A stretch of 64,000 nt of DNA from Candidatus Zixiibacteriota bacterium (GCA_034003725.1 JAVEYB010000001.1:290416-354415), one strand, 5' to 3'. Shown: positions 1 to 9,050, numbered from the stretch's first letter. Program-made: numbers and translations. The notes: a model not told the origin generated them from the sequence alone.

Positions 1-1095
1 GGCCACCAGGAGACCGGGCAGGGCGGTCTGTCCGCTGATGTCGGAAACAACACCACCGCAGGCGTAGTGCGCGGCAGGTACGACGGGGATCGCCCGCTCC
101 GTAATATCAAACCCGTACCGCAAACACTGACGATAAATATTCGGGAATCGCTTCTTGATGAACTCCGGATCGCGGTGGCTGACGTCAAGCAGCACGTACT
201 CCTCGCCCGATCGCTTGAGCTCCTTGTCGATCGCCCGTGCAACGATATCACGCGGGGCCAAATCCTTGAGTTCGTGCGCGTGCTCCATAAAATACTCGCC
301 CGATACCGAGCGAAGGCGGGCTCCCTCGCCCCGCACCGCCTCCGATATCAAAAACGGCCAGCGGCCGGGACTGTAGAGCGTGGTCGGATGAAACTGAACG
401 AACTCGAGATTGCCGACCGGAACCCCGGCTCGGAACGCAAGCGCCACGCCGTCCCCGGTGGCGATCTTCGGATTCGACGTGTGATAGTAAATCTGGCCCA
501 TCCCCCCCGTCGCCAGCAGTGTCACCGGAGCGAGGAAGTTGGTCAGCGATTCGTTTTCCTCGCTCTGCACCGTTGCGCCGATACAACGACGACCTTCGTC
601 GTTGTCGGCAACGATCAGGTCCATAGCCATGTGATTCCGATAGATCGTAACCCGGTCGCTCAACGCCCGACAGGCGCTCAGCAGGGCACGTTCGATCTCC
701 CGTCCGGTAAGATCGGACGCGTGAACGACACGGTTGGCCGAGTGCCCGCCCTCTCTGCCGAGATCCAATGCGCCGTCCCGACGGGTAAACCGAACACCGT
801 AATCCATGAGCTCGGAGATAACCGCCGGTCCCGCTCTCACCACATGCTCGACGACGTCGCGATGGCACAATCCGCAGCCCGCCACGAGGGTATCGCTCAC
901 GTGCGCTTCGAACGAGTCCGTCCCCGCAAGAACTGCGGCGATACCGCCCTGCGCCCGATTGGTGCTCGAGTCCGTCTCCTGCTTCTTGGTAACAATCGTC
1001 ACGCGCGCCCGTGGATCTCCCTGCGCAACCTTGAGGGCGTAAAACAGTCCGGCGATGCCGCTGCCGATAACGAGATAATCGCAGCGTTGCTCCAT
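1..1095 (-). CDS. nadB: L-aspartate oxidase (3' end outside window)
   Basis: This is the first 365 codons of a flavoprotein that oxidises L-aspartate to iminoaspartate, the first step of de novo NAD synthesis, in the cytoplasm. The ATG at 1095 opens an N-terminal FAD-binding GSGIAG motif, followed by the STNRAQGGIA segment and the GREGGHSANR/FHPTTLY blocks typical of the fumarate reductase/NadB family. The early sequence and the absence of a His-flavin linkage motif favour NadB over succinate dehydrogenase SdhA. It begins 2 bp after the lpxK stop and so probably rides on the lipid A operon. It runs off the left edge, so the C-terminal helical domain cannot be judged. Confidence 0.85.
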   Translation of the reverse strand, partial: MEQRCDYLVIGSGIAGLFYALKVAQGDPRARVTIVTKKQETDSSTNRAQGGIAAVLAGTDSFEAHVSDTLVAGCGLCHRDVVEHVVRAGPAVISELMDYGVRFTRRDGALDLGREGGHSANRVVHASDLTGREIERALLSACRALSDRVTIYRNHMAMDLIVADNDEGRRCIGATVQSEENESLTNFLAPVTLLATGGMGQIYYHTSNPKIATGDGVALAFRAGVPVGNLEFVQFHPTTLYSPGRWPFLISEAVRGEGARLRSVSGEYFMEHAHELKDLAPRDIVARAIDKELKRSGEEYVLLDVSHRDPEFIKKRFPNIYRQCLRYGFDITERAIPVVPAAHYACGGVVSDISGQTALPGLLVA

Positions 1096-1097
1096 AG

Positions 1098-2180
1098 TCA
1101 GTCCTTCGTCACCAGATTGAGGCGTTCTATGATGGTCCGCACGAATTTCTCCTCCCCGGGGTCCAAATCGATCGCCAGGTCGATATATGCCAGCTCCCGG
1201 CCGAAATCAAAATCACCCAGCTTTACAAAATCCTTGGCGGTCGTCAGTAGCAGATCGGAGTCATGCGTGTCCGCTTCGGATTTGATGCGCTCCAGCAGAC
1301 GCCTGTCGTAGTGCTGGTGGTCGGCCAGCTCCAGGTAGTGATCGACATCACCCGCCAGCGCCGTCACCTGCCGCAGCAGCGATCGGAAATTGCCCACCCC
1401 GGCAAATAGAAACACGGACTTGTCGCGAAGATACTTCACGGCCAGCTGCTGGCCGCCGAGCGTGAGCTGCGTCGCGTAAAAGTTGGCGTGGTAGAATACC
1501 GCGCTCGGATGGATCTTCTCGAGTCGCTGGCGGAGTCGCTGAATGTCGCGGGCGAAATTCGCCCGCGTGATTACGACGATATCCGCACGCCGAATCGCCG
1601 GCACCGGTTCGCGCAGCACGCCGTTCGGGAATATTCGAAGCCAACGCCGCTTCACCCCCGCATCATACGTGACCAGATTGAGCGTCGGCTTCAAGGCCCA
1701 ATGCTGGAAACCGTCGTCTACCACAATCACATCCACATCGCCGGACTCGGCCAGACGCCGAGCGGCCTCAAGCTTCACCGGATCCACCGAGAACAAGGCA
1801 TTCGGAAGGTCGCCGGCCAGCAGCAGGACTTCGTCACCCGTCTCTTCCACCGGCCGTTTTGAAACCCGGTAGCCCGGCTCGGTGAACGAGACGACCGTGC
1901 GGCGGCCGTACGCCGACGACGCGATGCCGACCCGGAGTCCCTCGGCAAGCAACGAACGGGCGATAAATCCGGTCATGGGAGTCTTTCCCGAGCCTCCCAC
2001 GGTGATATTGCCCACCGATATAACAGGGACCGGAAGTTCTTCGAGGGCCGGGGCGATGCGACGGCTGATGGCGAAGGCTAAGCGGTAAAACAGCGATGCC
2101 ACCCAGAAAACAAATCCGGGCAGTACCAGCCAGGTCACCCCTTTGCGGTCAACCACGCGCCGCCAGAACCGTTCAAGCAT
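1098..2180 (-). CDS. lpxK: Tetraacyldisaccharide 4'-kinase
   Basis: This enzyme phosphorylates the 4' position of the lipid A disaccharide at the inner face of the cytoplasmic membrane, giving lipid IVA. The 360-residue protein has an N-terminal membrane-associated helix, then the SVGNITVGGSGKTP segment holding the Walker A loop, and the VDDGFQHW motif that supplies catalytic Asp/His residues. The ATG at 2180 overlaps the waaA stop by 8 bp; a GTG at 2186 is an alternative start. Its place after lpxB and waaA matches its pathway role. The length is normal for the family. Confidence 0.9.
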   Translation of the reverse strand: MLERFWRRVVDRKGVTWLVLPGFVFWVASLFYRLAFAISRRIAPALEELPVPVISVGNITVGGSGKTPMTGFIARSLLAEGLRVGIASSAYGRRTVVSFTEPGYRVSKRPVEETGDEVLLLAGDLPNALFSVDPVKLEAARRLAESGDVDVIVVDDGFQHWALKPTLNLVTYDAGVKRRWLRIFPNGVLREPVPAIRRADIVVITRANFARDIQRLRQRLEKIHPSAVFYHANFYATQLTLGGQQLAVKYLRDKSVFLFAGVGNFRSLLRQVTALAGDVDHYLELADHQHYDRRLLERIKSEADTHDSDLLLTTAKDFVKLGDFDFGRELAYIDLAIDLDPGEEKFVRTIIERLNLVTKD

Positions 2181-3429
2181 GAACACCCGCTCCCTTCACT
2201 AACGCCGCAATATAATGCACGGCGGCGATAGTCGCACTCGCTTCCAGGTCGCTCTCCGTTTTTCGCGCGAATTCCAATTGGCCCGCCAGATACTGATCGA
2301 GAACGCGCCCCAGCTCATCGGCATCGGTGACCTGACGGCCAAAATTATGCCGAGTAATATACGCCGCGGCCTCGGTGACGTTGTCTATCGATGGTCCGTA
2401 CAGTACCGGCGTACCTGCCCACACCGGTTCCAGCAGATTGTGGCCGCCCAGCTCAACCAGGGTCCCCCCGACGAAAGCGATGTCCGCCGCGGTGTACAAC
2501 TCCGTCAGCACACCCATGCGATCGAGCAAAACCACCTCTTCACCGTCGCTATGCTCTTCGGAACCGTACATTCTGACCTTCATCCCCGCCGCGCTCACCG
2601 TCTGAGCCGCCTCGGCCAGCCGGTCGAGATGTCTCGGCGCCAACAGTAGCCGGATATGCGGGTGCGTGCGGCGCAGCACATCGAACATTCGTACCAGCAG
2701 CGCTTCCTCGCCCGGTCGGGTCGACCCGGCAACCAGCAGCGACTGATCGTCACCCACACCCAGTCGGTGGCGCAATTCGCGGCGACGACCTTCGGACCGC
2801 TGCATCAAAGGCGCATCAAATTTCATGTCACCGGTTATTACGGCCTTGTCCGGACTCACTCCGAAGTACGCGAATCGCTGCAGGTCGTCCTCGGATTTCA
2901 GAAAGAACCGGTCGTATCGGGACAGTAGTTCCGAGAACAATCGTCTCACGATTTTGTAGCGACCGAACGCCCGCGTTGACATCCGCCCGTTCACCAGGAC
3001 GATCGGGATATGCCGCTGCGCGGCCGAGGTAATGAGGTTCGGCCAGATCTCGGTCTCTGCGATCACCAACGCCCGCGGGCGGAGTCGCGTGAACAGCGCT
3101 GTGACGTACCGGTTAACGTCAATCGGAAAATAGGAAACGGTCGCATCGGACGAAACAGCCTCGCATGCCGCCCCGTAACCTGCCGGCGTCATGACCGTCA
3201 CATGTATACGTACGGACGGTTCGATTCGTCGCAAATGTCCGATGAGTATCGCGGCCATACGCGCCTCACCGACCGATGCAGCATGGATCCACAGATCAAC
3301 CGGTCCGTCGGGCTGGTCCATCAGAAGCCGCCCGCGCCATACCGGATCGCCGCGCCGCGCTTTCGCACGCAGAACCGGCGATGCCAGCAGGTACGCCGCA
3401 GCGCTGACCAATCGGTATACACCGATCAT
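2173..3429 (-). CDS. waaA: Kdo transferase (3-deoxy-D-manno-octulosonic acid transferase)
   Basis: This GT30 glycosyltransferase adds Kdo to lipid IVA at the inner membrane. The chosen ATG at 3429 overlaps the lpxB stop as ATGA, and gives 418 residues with an N-terminal membrane anchor (YRLVSAAAYLL). The HAASVGE motif supplies the expected catalytic Glu near residue 55. The C-terminal nucleotide-sugar half contains FVGGTLVELGGHN and EPVWAGTPVL, which are standard for the family. An open upstream extension of 28 codons has no family similarity and lies inside lpxB, so it was dropped. Whether one, two or more Kdo units are added cannot be told from sequence. Confidence 0.92.
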   Translation of the reverse strand: MIGVYRLVSAAAYLLASPVLRAKARRGDPVWRGRLLMDQPDGPVDLWIHAASVGEARMAAILIGHLRRIEPSVRIHVTVMTPAGYGAACEAVSSDATVSYFPIDVNRYVTALFTRLRPRALVIAETEIWPNLITSAAQRHIPIVLVNGRMSTRAFGRYKIVRRLFSELLSRYDRFFLKSEDDLQRFAYFGVSPDKAVITGDMKFDAPLMQRSEGRRRELRHRLGVGDDQSLLVAGSTRPGEEALLVRMFDVLRRTHPHIRLLLAPRHLDRLAEAAQTVSAAGMKVRMYGSEEHSDGEEVVLLDRMGVLTELYTAADIAFVGGTLVELGGHNLLEPVWAGTPVLYGPSIDNVTEAAAYITRHNFGRQVTDADELGRVLDQYLAGQLEFARKTESDLEASATIAAVHYIAALVKGAGVHA

Positions 3430-4532
3430 AGGTAGGACCCCACTGCCGCGGCGGCCCGTTCCGATGCACCTCGTCCCCCCAGAATACCGGCCACCGTCTT
3501 CAATCGTTCGCACACTCTCTGAAAGTAAGGGGCATCGGTGCGATACCGGGCCAACTCCGACGCGATGCGATCGGGTGATGCGTCGTATTGGATCAACTCA
3601 GGCACGACCGTCTCGCCGAGCACGAGATTCACCAGCCCGATCAGCCGCAGAGTCACCAGCCGTCGCGCGATCTGGTAGGTCACGAATCCCGTCTTGTAAA
3701 TGATAACCATGGGACGCCCGATGATCCCCGCCTCCAGCGTTGCAGTGCCCGACGCGGTCACCACAAGGTCGCTCTCGTACAGCACGCGACGGGAATCATC
3801 ATACACGATCTCAATCGGCTCCCCGGCGAACGGCGCCATCGCCTTTTCGTAATCATACACGTTTTTCACACCCGCGACGACGGCTTTGCCGCCGAATGCG
3901 TCGAGATGACGGCGAGCCGCGCCCAGCATCGGCACGAGCATGCGCTCGATTTCCTGTCTGCGCGAGCCGGGAAGCAATGCGATCTGTCCGGCGGCCGGTG
4001 GGTCGCTCGCGATATACTGCGCCGGAATATCCTCGACAAGGTAGTGACCCACCAACTCGTTGGGTATACCGTGCGAGTCATACAATTCCTTCTCAAACGG
4101 CAGAATGAGCAGCATCCGATCGACTAGCTCCTTGATCCGGTGAATCCTCCGACCGGCCCATGCCCAGACCTGAGGCGAAATGTAATAGACGATCGGGATC
4201 CCAAGACGTTTGACGCGCGCGGCGAGCCTGAGATTGAAACCGGGATAGTCCACGAGCAGAATGCAGGCGGGACTCATGTGCTCGATCTCTGCAACGCTCC
4301 GGTTCATCAGGTGTCGAAAGAAGCGGTACCGACGCGCCACTTCCCAGAAACCGAGAACGGCCAGGTCGGCCGGCTCGGCCAGTTGCCGTTGCCCCAGAGC
4401 GGCAAGTCTCGCTCCCCCCAGCCCGAATGTCGTGAGACCGGGCCGAGAGGCCAGCAGACGCTGCAGCAGACGGGCCGATGCAATATCGCCGGAAGGATCG
4501 CCGGCCGAGAGAAACAGCAGCGGTGCGTCCAT
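3426..4532 (-). CDS. lpxB: Lipid-A-disaccharide synthase
   Basis: This GT19 enzyme condenses UDP-2,3-diacylglucosamine with lipid X to give the tetraacyl disaccharide. The 368-residue protein starts with an SAGDPSGDIASA segment (the family AGExSGD motif, here with Asp for Glu), and contains VDYPGFNLRLA, PQVWAWAGRR and the LLPGSRRQEI loop of the family. Its stop overlaps the waaA start, and its start is directly next to the oxidoreductase stop (no gap), so translation is probably coupled. No UDP-diacylglucosamine pyrophosphatase (LpxH/LpxI/LpxG), which supplies lipid X, is found next to it. Confidence 0.92.
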   Translation of the reverse strand: MDAPLLFLSAGDPSGDIASARLLQRLLASRPGLTTFGLGGARLAALGQRQLAEPADLAVLGFWEVARRYRFFRHLMNRSVAEIEHMSPACILLVDYPGFNLRLAARVKRLGIPIVYYISPQVWAWAGRRIHRIKELVDRMLLILPFEKELYDSHGIPNELVGHYLVEDIPAQYIASDPPAAGQIALLPGSRRQEIERMLVPMLGAARRHLDAFGGKAVVAGVKNVYDYEKAMAPFAGEPIEIVYDDSRRVLYESDLVVTASGTATLEAGIIGRPMVIIYKTGFVTYQIARRLVTLRLIGLVNLVLGETVVPELIQYDASPDRIASELARYRTDAPYFQRVCERLKTVAGILGGRGASERAAAAVGSYL

Positions 4533-5522
4533 TCAGTCGTTGGCCATCATCCGTTGTATCGAGTCCAGCCCGATCCGCTGGATATCCAGTGCCACTTTCA
4601 GTGCCGCAGTTGCGTCTTCCAGCGATACGGCGACGGGACGATCGTCGATGACAGCTGTTAGAAAGGTCTCGAGTTCCGTGCCGAGCATGTCCTTGCCCGA
4701 ATCGGAAACCTTCCGATAAAGCAAGTCCTGTCCCGACTTGCCCAGCGGCACCCGGAACCCGTCCCCTCCTTCCCCTTCTCGCGCGAGCTGGTACAGGTCC
4801 GCCTCCTTTTTCGCCAGGTCGAGGGAGTAGTAGCCCGATTTCTGGAATATTCTCAGCTTGCGCATCGCATGCAGCGAAATGCGCGACGCTGTCAGGTTGG
4901 CCACCGCACCGTTGGCGAAAGTCAGCCGTGCGTTCGCGATATCCGCCTGGTCAGACACAACCGCTACCGCCGACGCCTGTATATCGACGAGATCGGATTT
5001 GATCAGGTGCAAAACGAGATCGATGTCGTGGATCATGAGATCAAGTACGACGGCAACGTCTGTTCCGCGTGGATCAAACGGGGCCAAACGATGCGCTTCG
5101 ATAAACGACGGCCGTATGTGTATTCCGGCAAGCGCAATCACCGCCGGATTGAAGCGCTCAATCTGACCGACCGTTACCTTTACTCCCTTGCGCACCGCAA
5201 GATGATGTAATGCTGAGGCTTCGTCGAGATCAGGGGTGATCGGTTTTTCTATGAGACAGTGGATGCCGTGCTCGATCAGGAAACTGCCCACGGAAAAATG
5301 GGCGGTCGTTGGCACCACGACCGAAACCGCATCGACGGCGCCGACCATGTCCTCAAGGCGCTTGTACGCGACCACATGATACTCGTCGGCGTAACGATCA
5401 GCCTTGTCTCTGTCGGTGTCGAACAGCCCCACCAACTGCGATTCAGGGAGTTGACTCAGCCATCGCAAATGATGACGGCCAAGCGCCCCGACTCCCACCA
5501 CTGCCGTCCGCAAACGGGACAT
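4533..5522 (-). CDS. Gfo/Idh/MocA-family oxidoreductase in the lipid A operon
   Basis: This is a 329-residue NAD(P)-dependent sugar oxidoreductase. It has an N-terminal Rossmann motif VGVGALG, the family EKP motif (LIEKPITPD), and a central HDIDLVLHL segment that carries the catalytic-type His/Asp. In some bacteria (Acidithiobacillus, Leptospira) an oxidoreductase of this family, GnnA, oxidises UDP-GlcNAc at C3 next to lpxA so that the aminotransferase GnnB can make the 3-amino sugar of amide-linked lipid A. Here it sits between lpxA and lpxB, but no GnnB follows. The lipid A role is therefore inferred from position; the family assignment itself is secure. Confidence 0.82.
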   Translation of the reverse strand: MSRLRTAVVGVGALGRHHLRWLSQLPESQLVGLFDTDRDKADRYADEYHVVAYKRLEDMVGAVDAVSVVVPTTAHFSVGSFLIEHGIHCLIEKPITPDLDEASALHHLAVRKGVKVTVGQIERFNPAVIALAGIHIRPSFIEAHRLAPFDPRGTDVAVVLDLMIHDIDLVLHLIKSDLVDIQASAVAVVSDQADIANARLTFANGAVANLTASRISLHAMRKLRIFQKSGYYSLDLAKKEADLYQLAREGEGGDGFRVPLGKSGQDLLYRKVSDSGKDMLGTELETFLTAVIDDRPVAVSLEDATAALKVALDIQRIGLDSIQRMMAND

Positions 5523-5628
5523 CTATCGGCCTCGCCTGTTAGCTGATTCAGGATCCTGTTGCGACGAAGGTAACATCAGAGGCAATAGGTGCAAAGCAGA
5601 ATCCGAATGTTGCCGTTGGAGAGCGTAT

Positions 5629-5655
5629 GCCGGCCCGGCGGGTCGCCGGACCGGC
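5629..5655 (-). other. Strong hairpin between lpxA and the oxidoreductase gene
   Basis: GCCGGCCCGGCG and its near-perfect complement CGCCGGACCGGC (one G-U pair as RNA) flank a 3-base loop. There is no T-tract on either side, so it is not a standard terminator. It lies in the 147-bp gap after lpxA and could stabilise or process the lpxA end of the mRNA. The rest of the gap shows nothing else. Confidence 0.5.
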
Positions 5656-5669
5656 CGCCAAATCGCATA

Positions 5670-6443
5670 CTACTTGACGATTCCGCGGTTGGAACGATCG
5701 ATAAAGTCGAGAATCGTCTGCACCTCGGGCAGAATCTCCAACTCGCTTTTGATTCGCTCCACCGCCTGACTCGTATTCAGGTTGGAAAAAAACAGGATCT
5801 TGAACGTTTTTTCGAGCGTCGCAATGGTCTCTTTCGGAAAGCCCCGACGCCGCAAACCGATCGAGTTGATGCCAACCGTCTTCAGCGGATAACCCCCGAC
5901 CAACGCATACGGGCACACGTCCTGCTGAACCCGAAACCCTCCGCCAATCATGCAGTGCGCACCGATCTTCACGAACTGGTGCACCGGCAGTACGCCGCCC
6001 AGAATCGCGTAGTCATCAATCTCGATGTGTCCCGCCAGGTTGACCGAGTTGGCCATAATCACGTTGTTGCCGATGATGCAGTCGTGTGCGACGTGCGCAT
6101 ACGCCATCACGAAGCAGTTCTTCCCTATCGACGTCTCTCCGTGGGCGGCGGTCCCACGATTAATCGTGACGAACTCCCGAATGGCGGTGTCGTCGCCGAT
6201 TATCGCGCGGGTCACCTCCCCGCCGAATTTCAGATCCTGCGGCCTGGTGCCGATCACCGCGGAGTGCGACACCTGCACGCGCTCGCCCAGGCGGGCGCCC
6301 GATGCGAGCAGCACGGACGACGCAATTCGGCACCCCCGGCCGACGACTACGTCATCTTCAACAATACTGTGCGGCCCGATAACCACGTCGTCCGCAATTT
6401 CGGCTTTCTTCGATACAATCGCCGAGGGGTGTATATCGCTCAT
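5670..6443 (-). CDS. lpxA: UDP-N-acetylglucosamine O-acyltransferase
   Basis: This is the cytoplasmic trimeric left-handed beta-helix enzyme that puts the first 3-hydroxyacyl chain on UDP-GlcNAc. The 257 residues show hexapeptide repeats from the N-terminus (IHPSAIVSKKAEIADDVVIG), the VTINRGT motif, and the YAHVAHDCIIG segment with the catalytic His. A C-terminal helical domain ends in an RSNRGIV-type tail. The ATG at 6443 overlaps the lpxC-fabZ stop by 4 bp. Length and motifs fit LpxA rather than LpxD. Confidence 0.95.
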   Translation of the reverse strand: MSDIHPSAIVSKKAEIADDVVIGPHSIVEDDVVVGRGCRIASSVLLASGARLGERVQVSHSAVIGTRPQDLKFGGEVTRAIIGDDTAIREFVTINRGTAAHGETSIGKNCFVMAYAHVAHDCIIGNNVIMANSVNLAGHIEIDDYAILGGVLPVHQFVKIGAHCMIGGGFRVQQDVCPYALVGGYPLKTVGINSIGLRRRGFPKETIATLEKTFKILFFSNLNTSQAVERIKSELEILPEVQTILDFIDRSNRGIVK

Positions 6444-7831
6444 CGATCCACCACCATTGCCATAAAGTCCGCTCCCGCAACTTCCGTCCCGTCTACGAAC
6501 GCCCGTCCGGACATCTTGCAGGCGTTGCGGCGAAAGGCGTGCATTTCCAGTTCGAAGCGAAGCTGGTCGCCCGGCACCACCGGCCTGCGAAACTTGGCGT
6601 TGTCGATGGACATGAAATACACCAGTTTGGTTTCAGGATGTTCAATCGCATTCAGCAGCAGAACGCCCCCGGCCTGCGCCATCGCTTCCAATATCAAAAC
6701 GCCCGGCATCACGGGCTGGCCGGGAAAATGCCCCTGGAAAAACGGCTCATTGATCGTGACGTTCTTGAGTGCGCTGACGCGCTTGCCGGGTTCGAGGTCG
6801 AGCACTCGATCGACCAGAAGAAACGGATACCGATGCGGCATGATTCGCTCGATTGCATTGATATCAAGCAAAACCTTGCTCGAACCCGAGCCGAACTTGG
6901 ACGCGATCTGCTTCTTCTTGTACAGGTCGCGCATTTTCCGGGCAAGCGCCACGTTTGCCTTGTGACCCGACCGCGCCGCCAGTACATGACCTTTAAACGG
7001 CACGCCGATCAGAAACAGGTCGCCTAACAGGTCGAGTGTCTTGTGACGGACCGGCTCATTGTAAAACCGCAATGGAATGTCATTGATAATGCCTGTTTCG
7101 CCGACGAATGCCTCTTCCTTCAGGTCCAGTGCCTTCCGGATCCGATCGACTTCGACCTGTCCCCGGTCCGAATCATAAATCACCACCGCATTCTGTAATC
7201 CACCGCCTTTGATCAGTCCGGCCTCGCGAAGCATTTCGACTTCCGACAAGAAGCAAAACGTGCGGGCGGGCGCGAACTCCTCCACAAACTCCTTTTCGAG
7301 ATCCACGAGCGTGGTGTACTGGGTACCGAGCGCGGGACTCTGATAGTCGATGAGAAAGGTGATGCGAAGGTCGTCCGACGGCGCCACCACCAAATCGACC
7401 CCACGGTCCTTCTCGCTGTACGACATCGGCGTGTCGATCTCGAGATAGAACTTGTCGACGTCCTGATTCTCGATTCCCGCGTCCAACAGACGATCGACGT
7501 ACGGCTTGGCAGAACCGTCTCCGATCGGCGGTTCGTTGTTGTCCAGCTCGACTATCATGTTGTCGATCTGCAGCCCGGCGAACGCCGCAAGAACATGCTC
7601 TACCGTATGGACCCGCGCCTCTCCATCCTGGAGAGTGGTCCCGCGCGAAATGTCGACAACATGATCGATATCGGCGATTACCGACGGCTGCCCGGGAAGG
7701 TCCGCACGGACAAAGCGAATGCCATGATCGGGGGGAGCCGGTTTAAACGTCATGGTGCACGGGTTTCCGGTGTGTAATCCCACCCCTGAGAGCGATATTT
7801 CGTGCCTGATCGTGCGTTGTTTTTGGAACAT
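6440..7831 (-). CDS. lpxC-fabZ: LpxC-FabZ fusion: UDP-3-O-acyl-GlcNAc deacetylase / 3-hydroxyacyl-ACP dehydratase
   Basis: Two enzymes are joined in 463 residues. Roughly residues 1-300 are LpxC, the zinc deacetylase that commits to lipid A, with ligand segments TVEHVLAAF and RHKTLDLLGD and the GHKANVALA loop. Roughly residues 315-463 are FabZ, with HRYPFLLVDR (catalytic His) and MPGVLILEAMAQ (catalytic Glu). This fusion is known in Bacteroidetes, Chlorobi and related FCB bacteria, and is one reason to place the organism there. It is the first gene of the lipid A operon; a sigma-70 promoter ends about 30 bp upstream. Fusion of the two enzymes that compete for 3-hydroxyacyl-ACP may balance lipid A and phospholipid synthesis. 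Confidence 0.95.
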   Translation of the reverse strand: MFQKQRTIRHEISLSGVGLHTGNPCTMTFKPAPPDHGIRFVRADLPGQPSVIADIDHVVDISRGTTLQDGEARVHTVEHVLAAFAGLQIDNMIVELDNNEPPIGDGSAKPYVDRLLDAGIENQDVDKFYLEIDTPMSYSEKDRGVDLVVAPSDDLRITFLIDYQSPALGTQYTTLVDLEKEFVEEFAPARTFCFLSEVEMLREAGLIKGGGLQNAVVIYDSDRGQVEVDRIRKALDLKEEAFVGETGIINDIPLRFYNEPVRHKTLDLLGDLFLIGVPFKGHVLAARSGHKANVALARKMRDLYKKKQIASKFGSGSSKVLLDINAIERIMPHRYPFLLVDRVLDLEPGKRVSALKNVTINEPFFQGHFPGQPVMPGVLILEAMAQAGGVLLLNAIEHPETKLVYFMSIDNAKFRRPVVPGDQLRFELEMHAFRRNACKMSGRAFVDGTEVAGADFMAMVVDR

Positions 7832-7859
7832 AAGCCCTTATTGCTGATAATGTTCACCG

Positions 7860-7888
7860 AGTATACGCCAAAGGGATACGCGGTTCAA
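7860..7888 (-). promoter_or_regulatory. Sigma-70 promoter of the lpxC-fabZ operon
   Basis: On the minus strand TTGAAC (-35, 7883-7888) and TATACT (-10, 7860-7865) are separated by exactly 17 bp. Transcription would start near 7853, giving a short leader of about 22 nt with an AAGGG ribosome site before the ATG at 7831. Confidence 0.7.
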
Positions 7889-7923
7889 GCCCTTTTTTCA
7901 ACCCCGGACAGACCCCACCATCG

Positions 7924-8181
7924 TCAGATATCCTTTAACGTCTTGACCTTACGCAGTCGCCGAAACAGCTCCACGTATTCGCTGACCATGATCTGCTCGG
8001 CCCGCGATAGCCCTTCCAACATCGGAATTCCAATCCTGAGCACGGCCCGCACCATATCGGCAGTCGTGCGGTCGTACTTGGCGGCAAGCTGCCTGATCCG
8101 CTCCTTGAGTTCATACGAAACAAACACGTTCAGGCAGTGTTCCCCCCGAACTTTCTCGACAGTGGTGGTTTCTTCGGACAT
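7924..8181 (-). CDS. Small ribbon-helix-helix-type DNA-binding protein
   Basis: This 85-residue protein contains a segment of the form LNVFVSYELKERIRQLA, followed by YDRTTADMVRAVLR. That is a beta strand plus two helices, as in CopG/Arc-type ribbon-helix-helix repressors. The ATG at 8181 has GGAGG six bases upstream, so it is preferred over the in-frame ATG at 8196. It follows the sigma-region-4-like gene by 16 bp and is presumably cotranscribed. Targets are unknown; it could autoregulate the pair or act on the lipid A operon just downstream. The fold call is by pattern only. Confidence 0.6.
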   Translation of the reverse strand: MSEETTTVEKVRGEHCLNVFVSYELKERIRQLAAKYDRTTADMVRAVLRIGIPMLEGLSRAEQIMVSEYVELFRRLRKVKTLKDI

Positions 8182-8197
8182 GGTTGCCTCCTTCAAT

Positions 8198-8776
8198 CTA
8201 TGAGTGATATTTCAGATGACCAATCAAGGTCTGCGGTGATACAATCTTGATACCGTACCTCTCGTGAATAACCTCAATCGTCCGTCCCCACGTGGACTTC
8301 GGATCGCGGGACCGAATAAGGACATCGATCTCGGCGCGTTCCGGTGAGTCGCACAGCGGACAGGCGGCCCGTTCCGATACTCTGTGCGACCGTACACCGT
8401 ATTGACGCTGTACGAATGCGGCCAGGCGGCGACGGAGCTTGCGAACCGCCCGCAGGTGCAACCCCTCCAATCGATAGATCGCTTTGCCGGTTTCCTCCGC
8501 CTGCTCGCGAAAACCCTCCCCCATGAAATAGAGCCGCTCGATCAAATCACGCTCATCCGGCGCGAGATGACGCAGCGCCACACTCACGGCGTCGGCAACC
8601 TCCCTGGCCCGTCGCTCAGCCCATTCGGCGGACGCAGGTATATCACCGGGCGGCGAATCGCCGCGCCGTAACTGCTCCGCCGACCGCGGAAGCTCAGCCA
8701 GTACAGGCGCTGCGTCCGGATCGCGGCCCAAATCAACTATCCAGTTCCGGCAAATCACTCGCTCTTGGGACATCAT
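8198..8776 (-). CDS. Uncharacterised protein with sigma-70 region-4-like helix-turn-helix and putative metal site
   Basis: This 192-residue protein matches no named family I recognise. Residues about 55-115 (ALRHLAPDERDLIERLYF...) resemble region 4 of sigma factors: an acidic helix, then a helix-turn-helix-like section rich in Arg/Lys. The C-terminal part has CPLC (Cys139, Cys142) and ends in HLKYH (His187, His191), a plausible C2H2 zinc site about 45 residues apart. No sigma region 2 is present, so it is unlikely to be a working sigma factor by itself. It is cotranscribed with the ribbon-helix-helix gene. A DNA-binding regulator is the cautious call. Confidence 0.5.
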   Translation of the reverse strand: MMSQERVICRNWIVDLGRDPDAAPVLAELPRSAEQLRRGDSPPGDIPASAEWAERRAREVADAVSVALRHLAPDERDLIERLYFMGEGFREQAEETGKAIYRLEGLHLRAVRKLRRRLAAFVQRQYGVRSHRVSERAACPLCDSPERAEIDVLIRSRDPKSTWGRTIEVIHERYGIKIVSPQTLIGHLKYHS

Positions 8777-9050
8777 TTACCTCACACTGCTTTCCTTGCG
8801 TCAGTTCTCTTTTTCACGCCGGATGATAGCCGCGCCGCCCGCCTTTGTCGATTACGGGGGAATCACGTTCGCTGCCGGCGCCACGCCCGAGTGATGATCA
8901 TGTGAATCACAACTGAAAGCTGCCGACAAAAGAAATAACACCGCCAGAACTCCCTTACTGCGGCGGCTGTTTTTTCGTATACTGAGGGGACACTCGCTGA
9001 CGGCGTTGCCGGAAAGTTCCGGTGACTGATTTTGACAATACGAGGCAACG

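Noticed and set aside
8852-8941. Possible 29-codon minus-strand lipoprotein (LFLLSAAFSC then DSHDHHSG) with a GGGAG site before a GTG.
   Set aside because: The start gives a signal without basic residues, and there is no support beyond the lipobox-like pattern. It remains possible.
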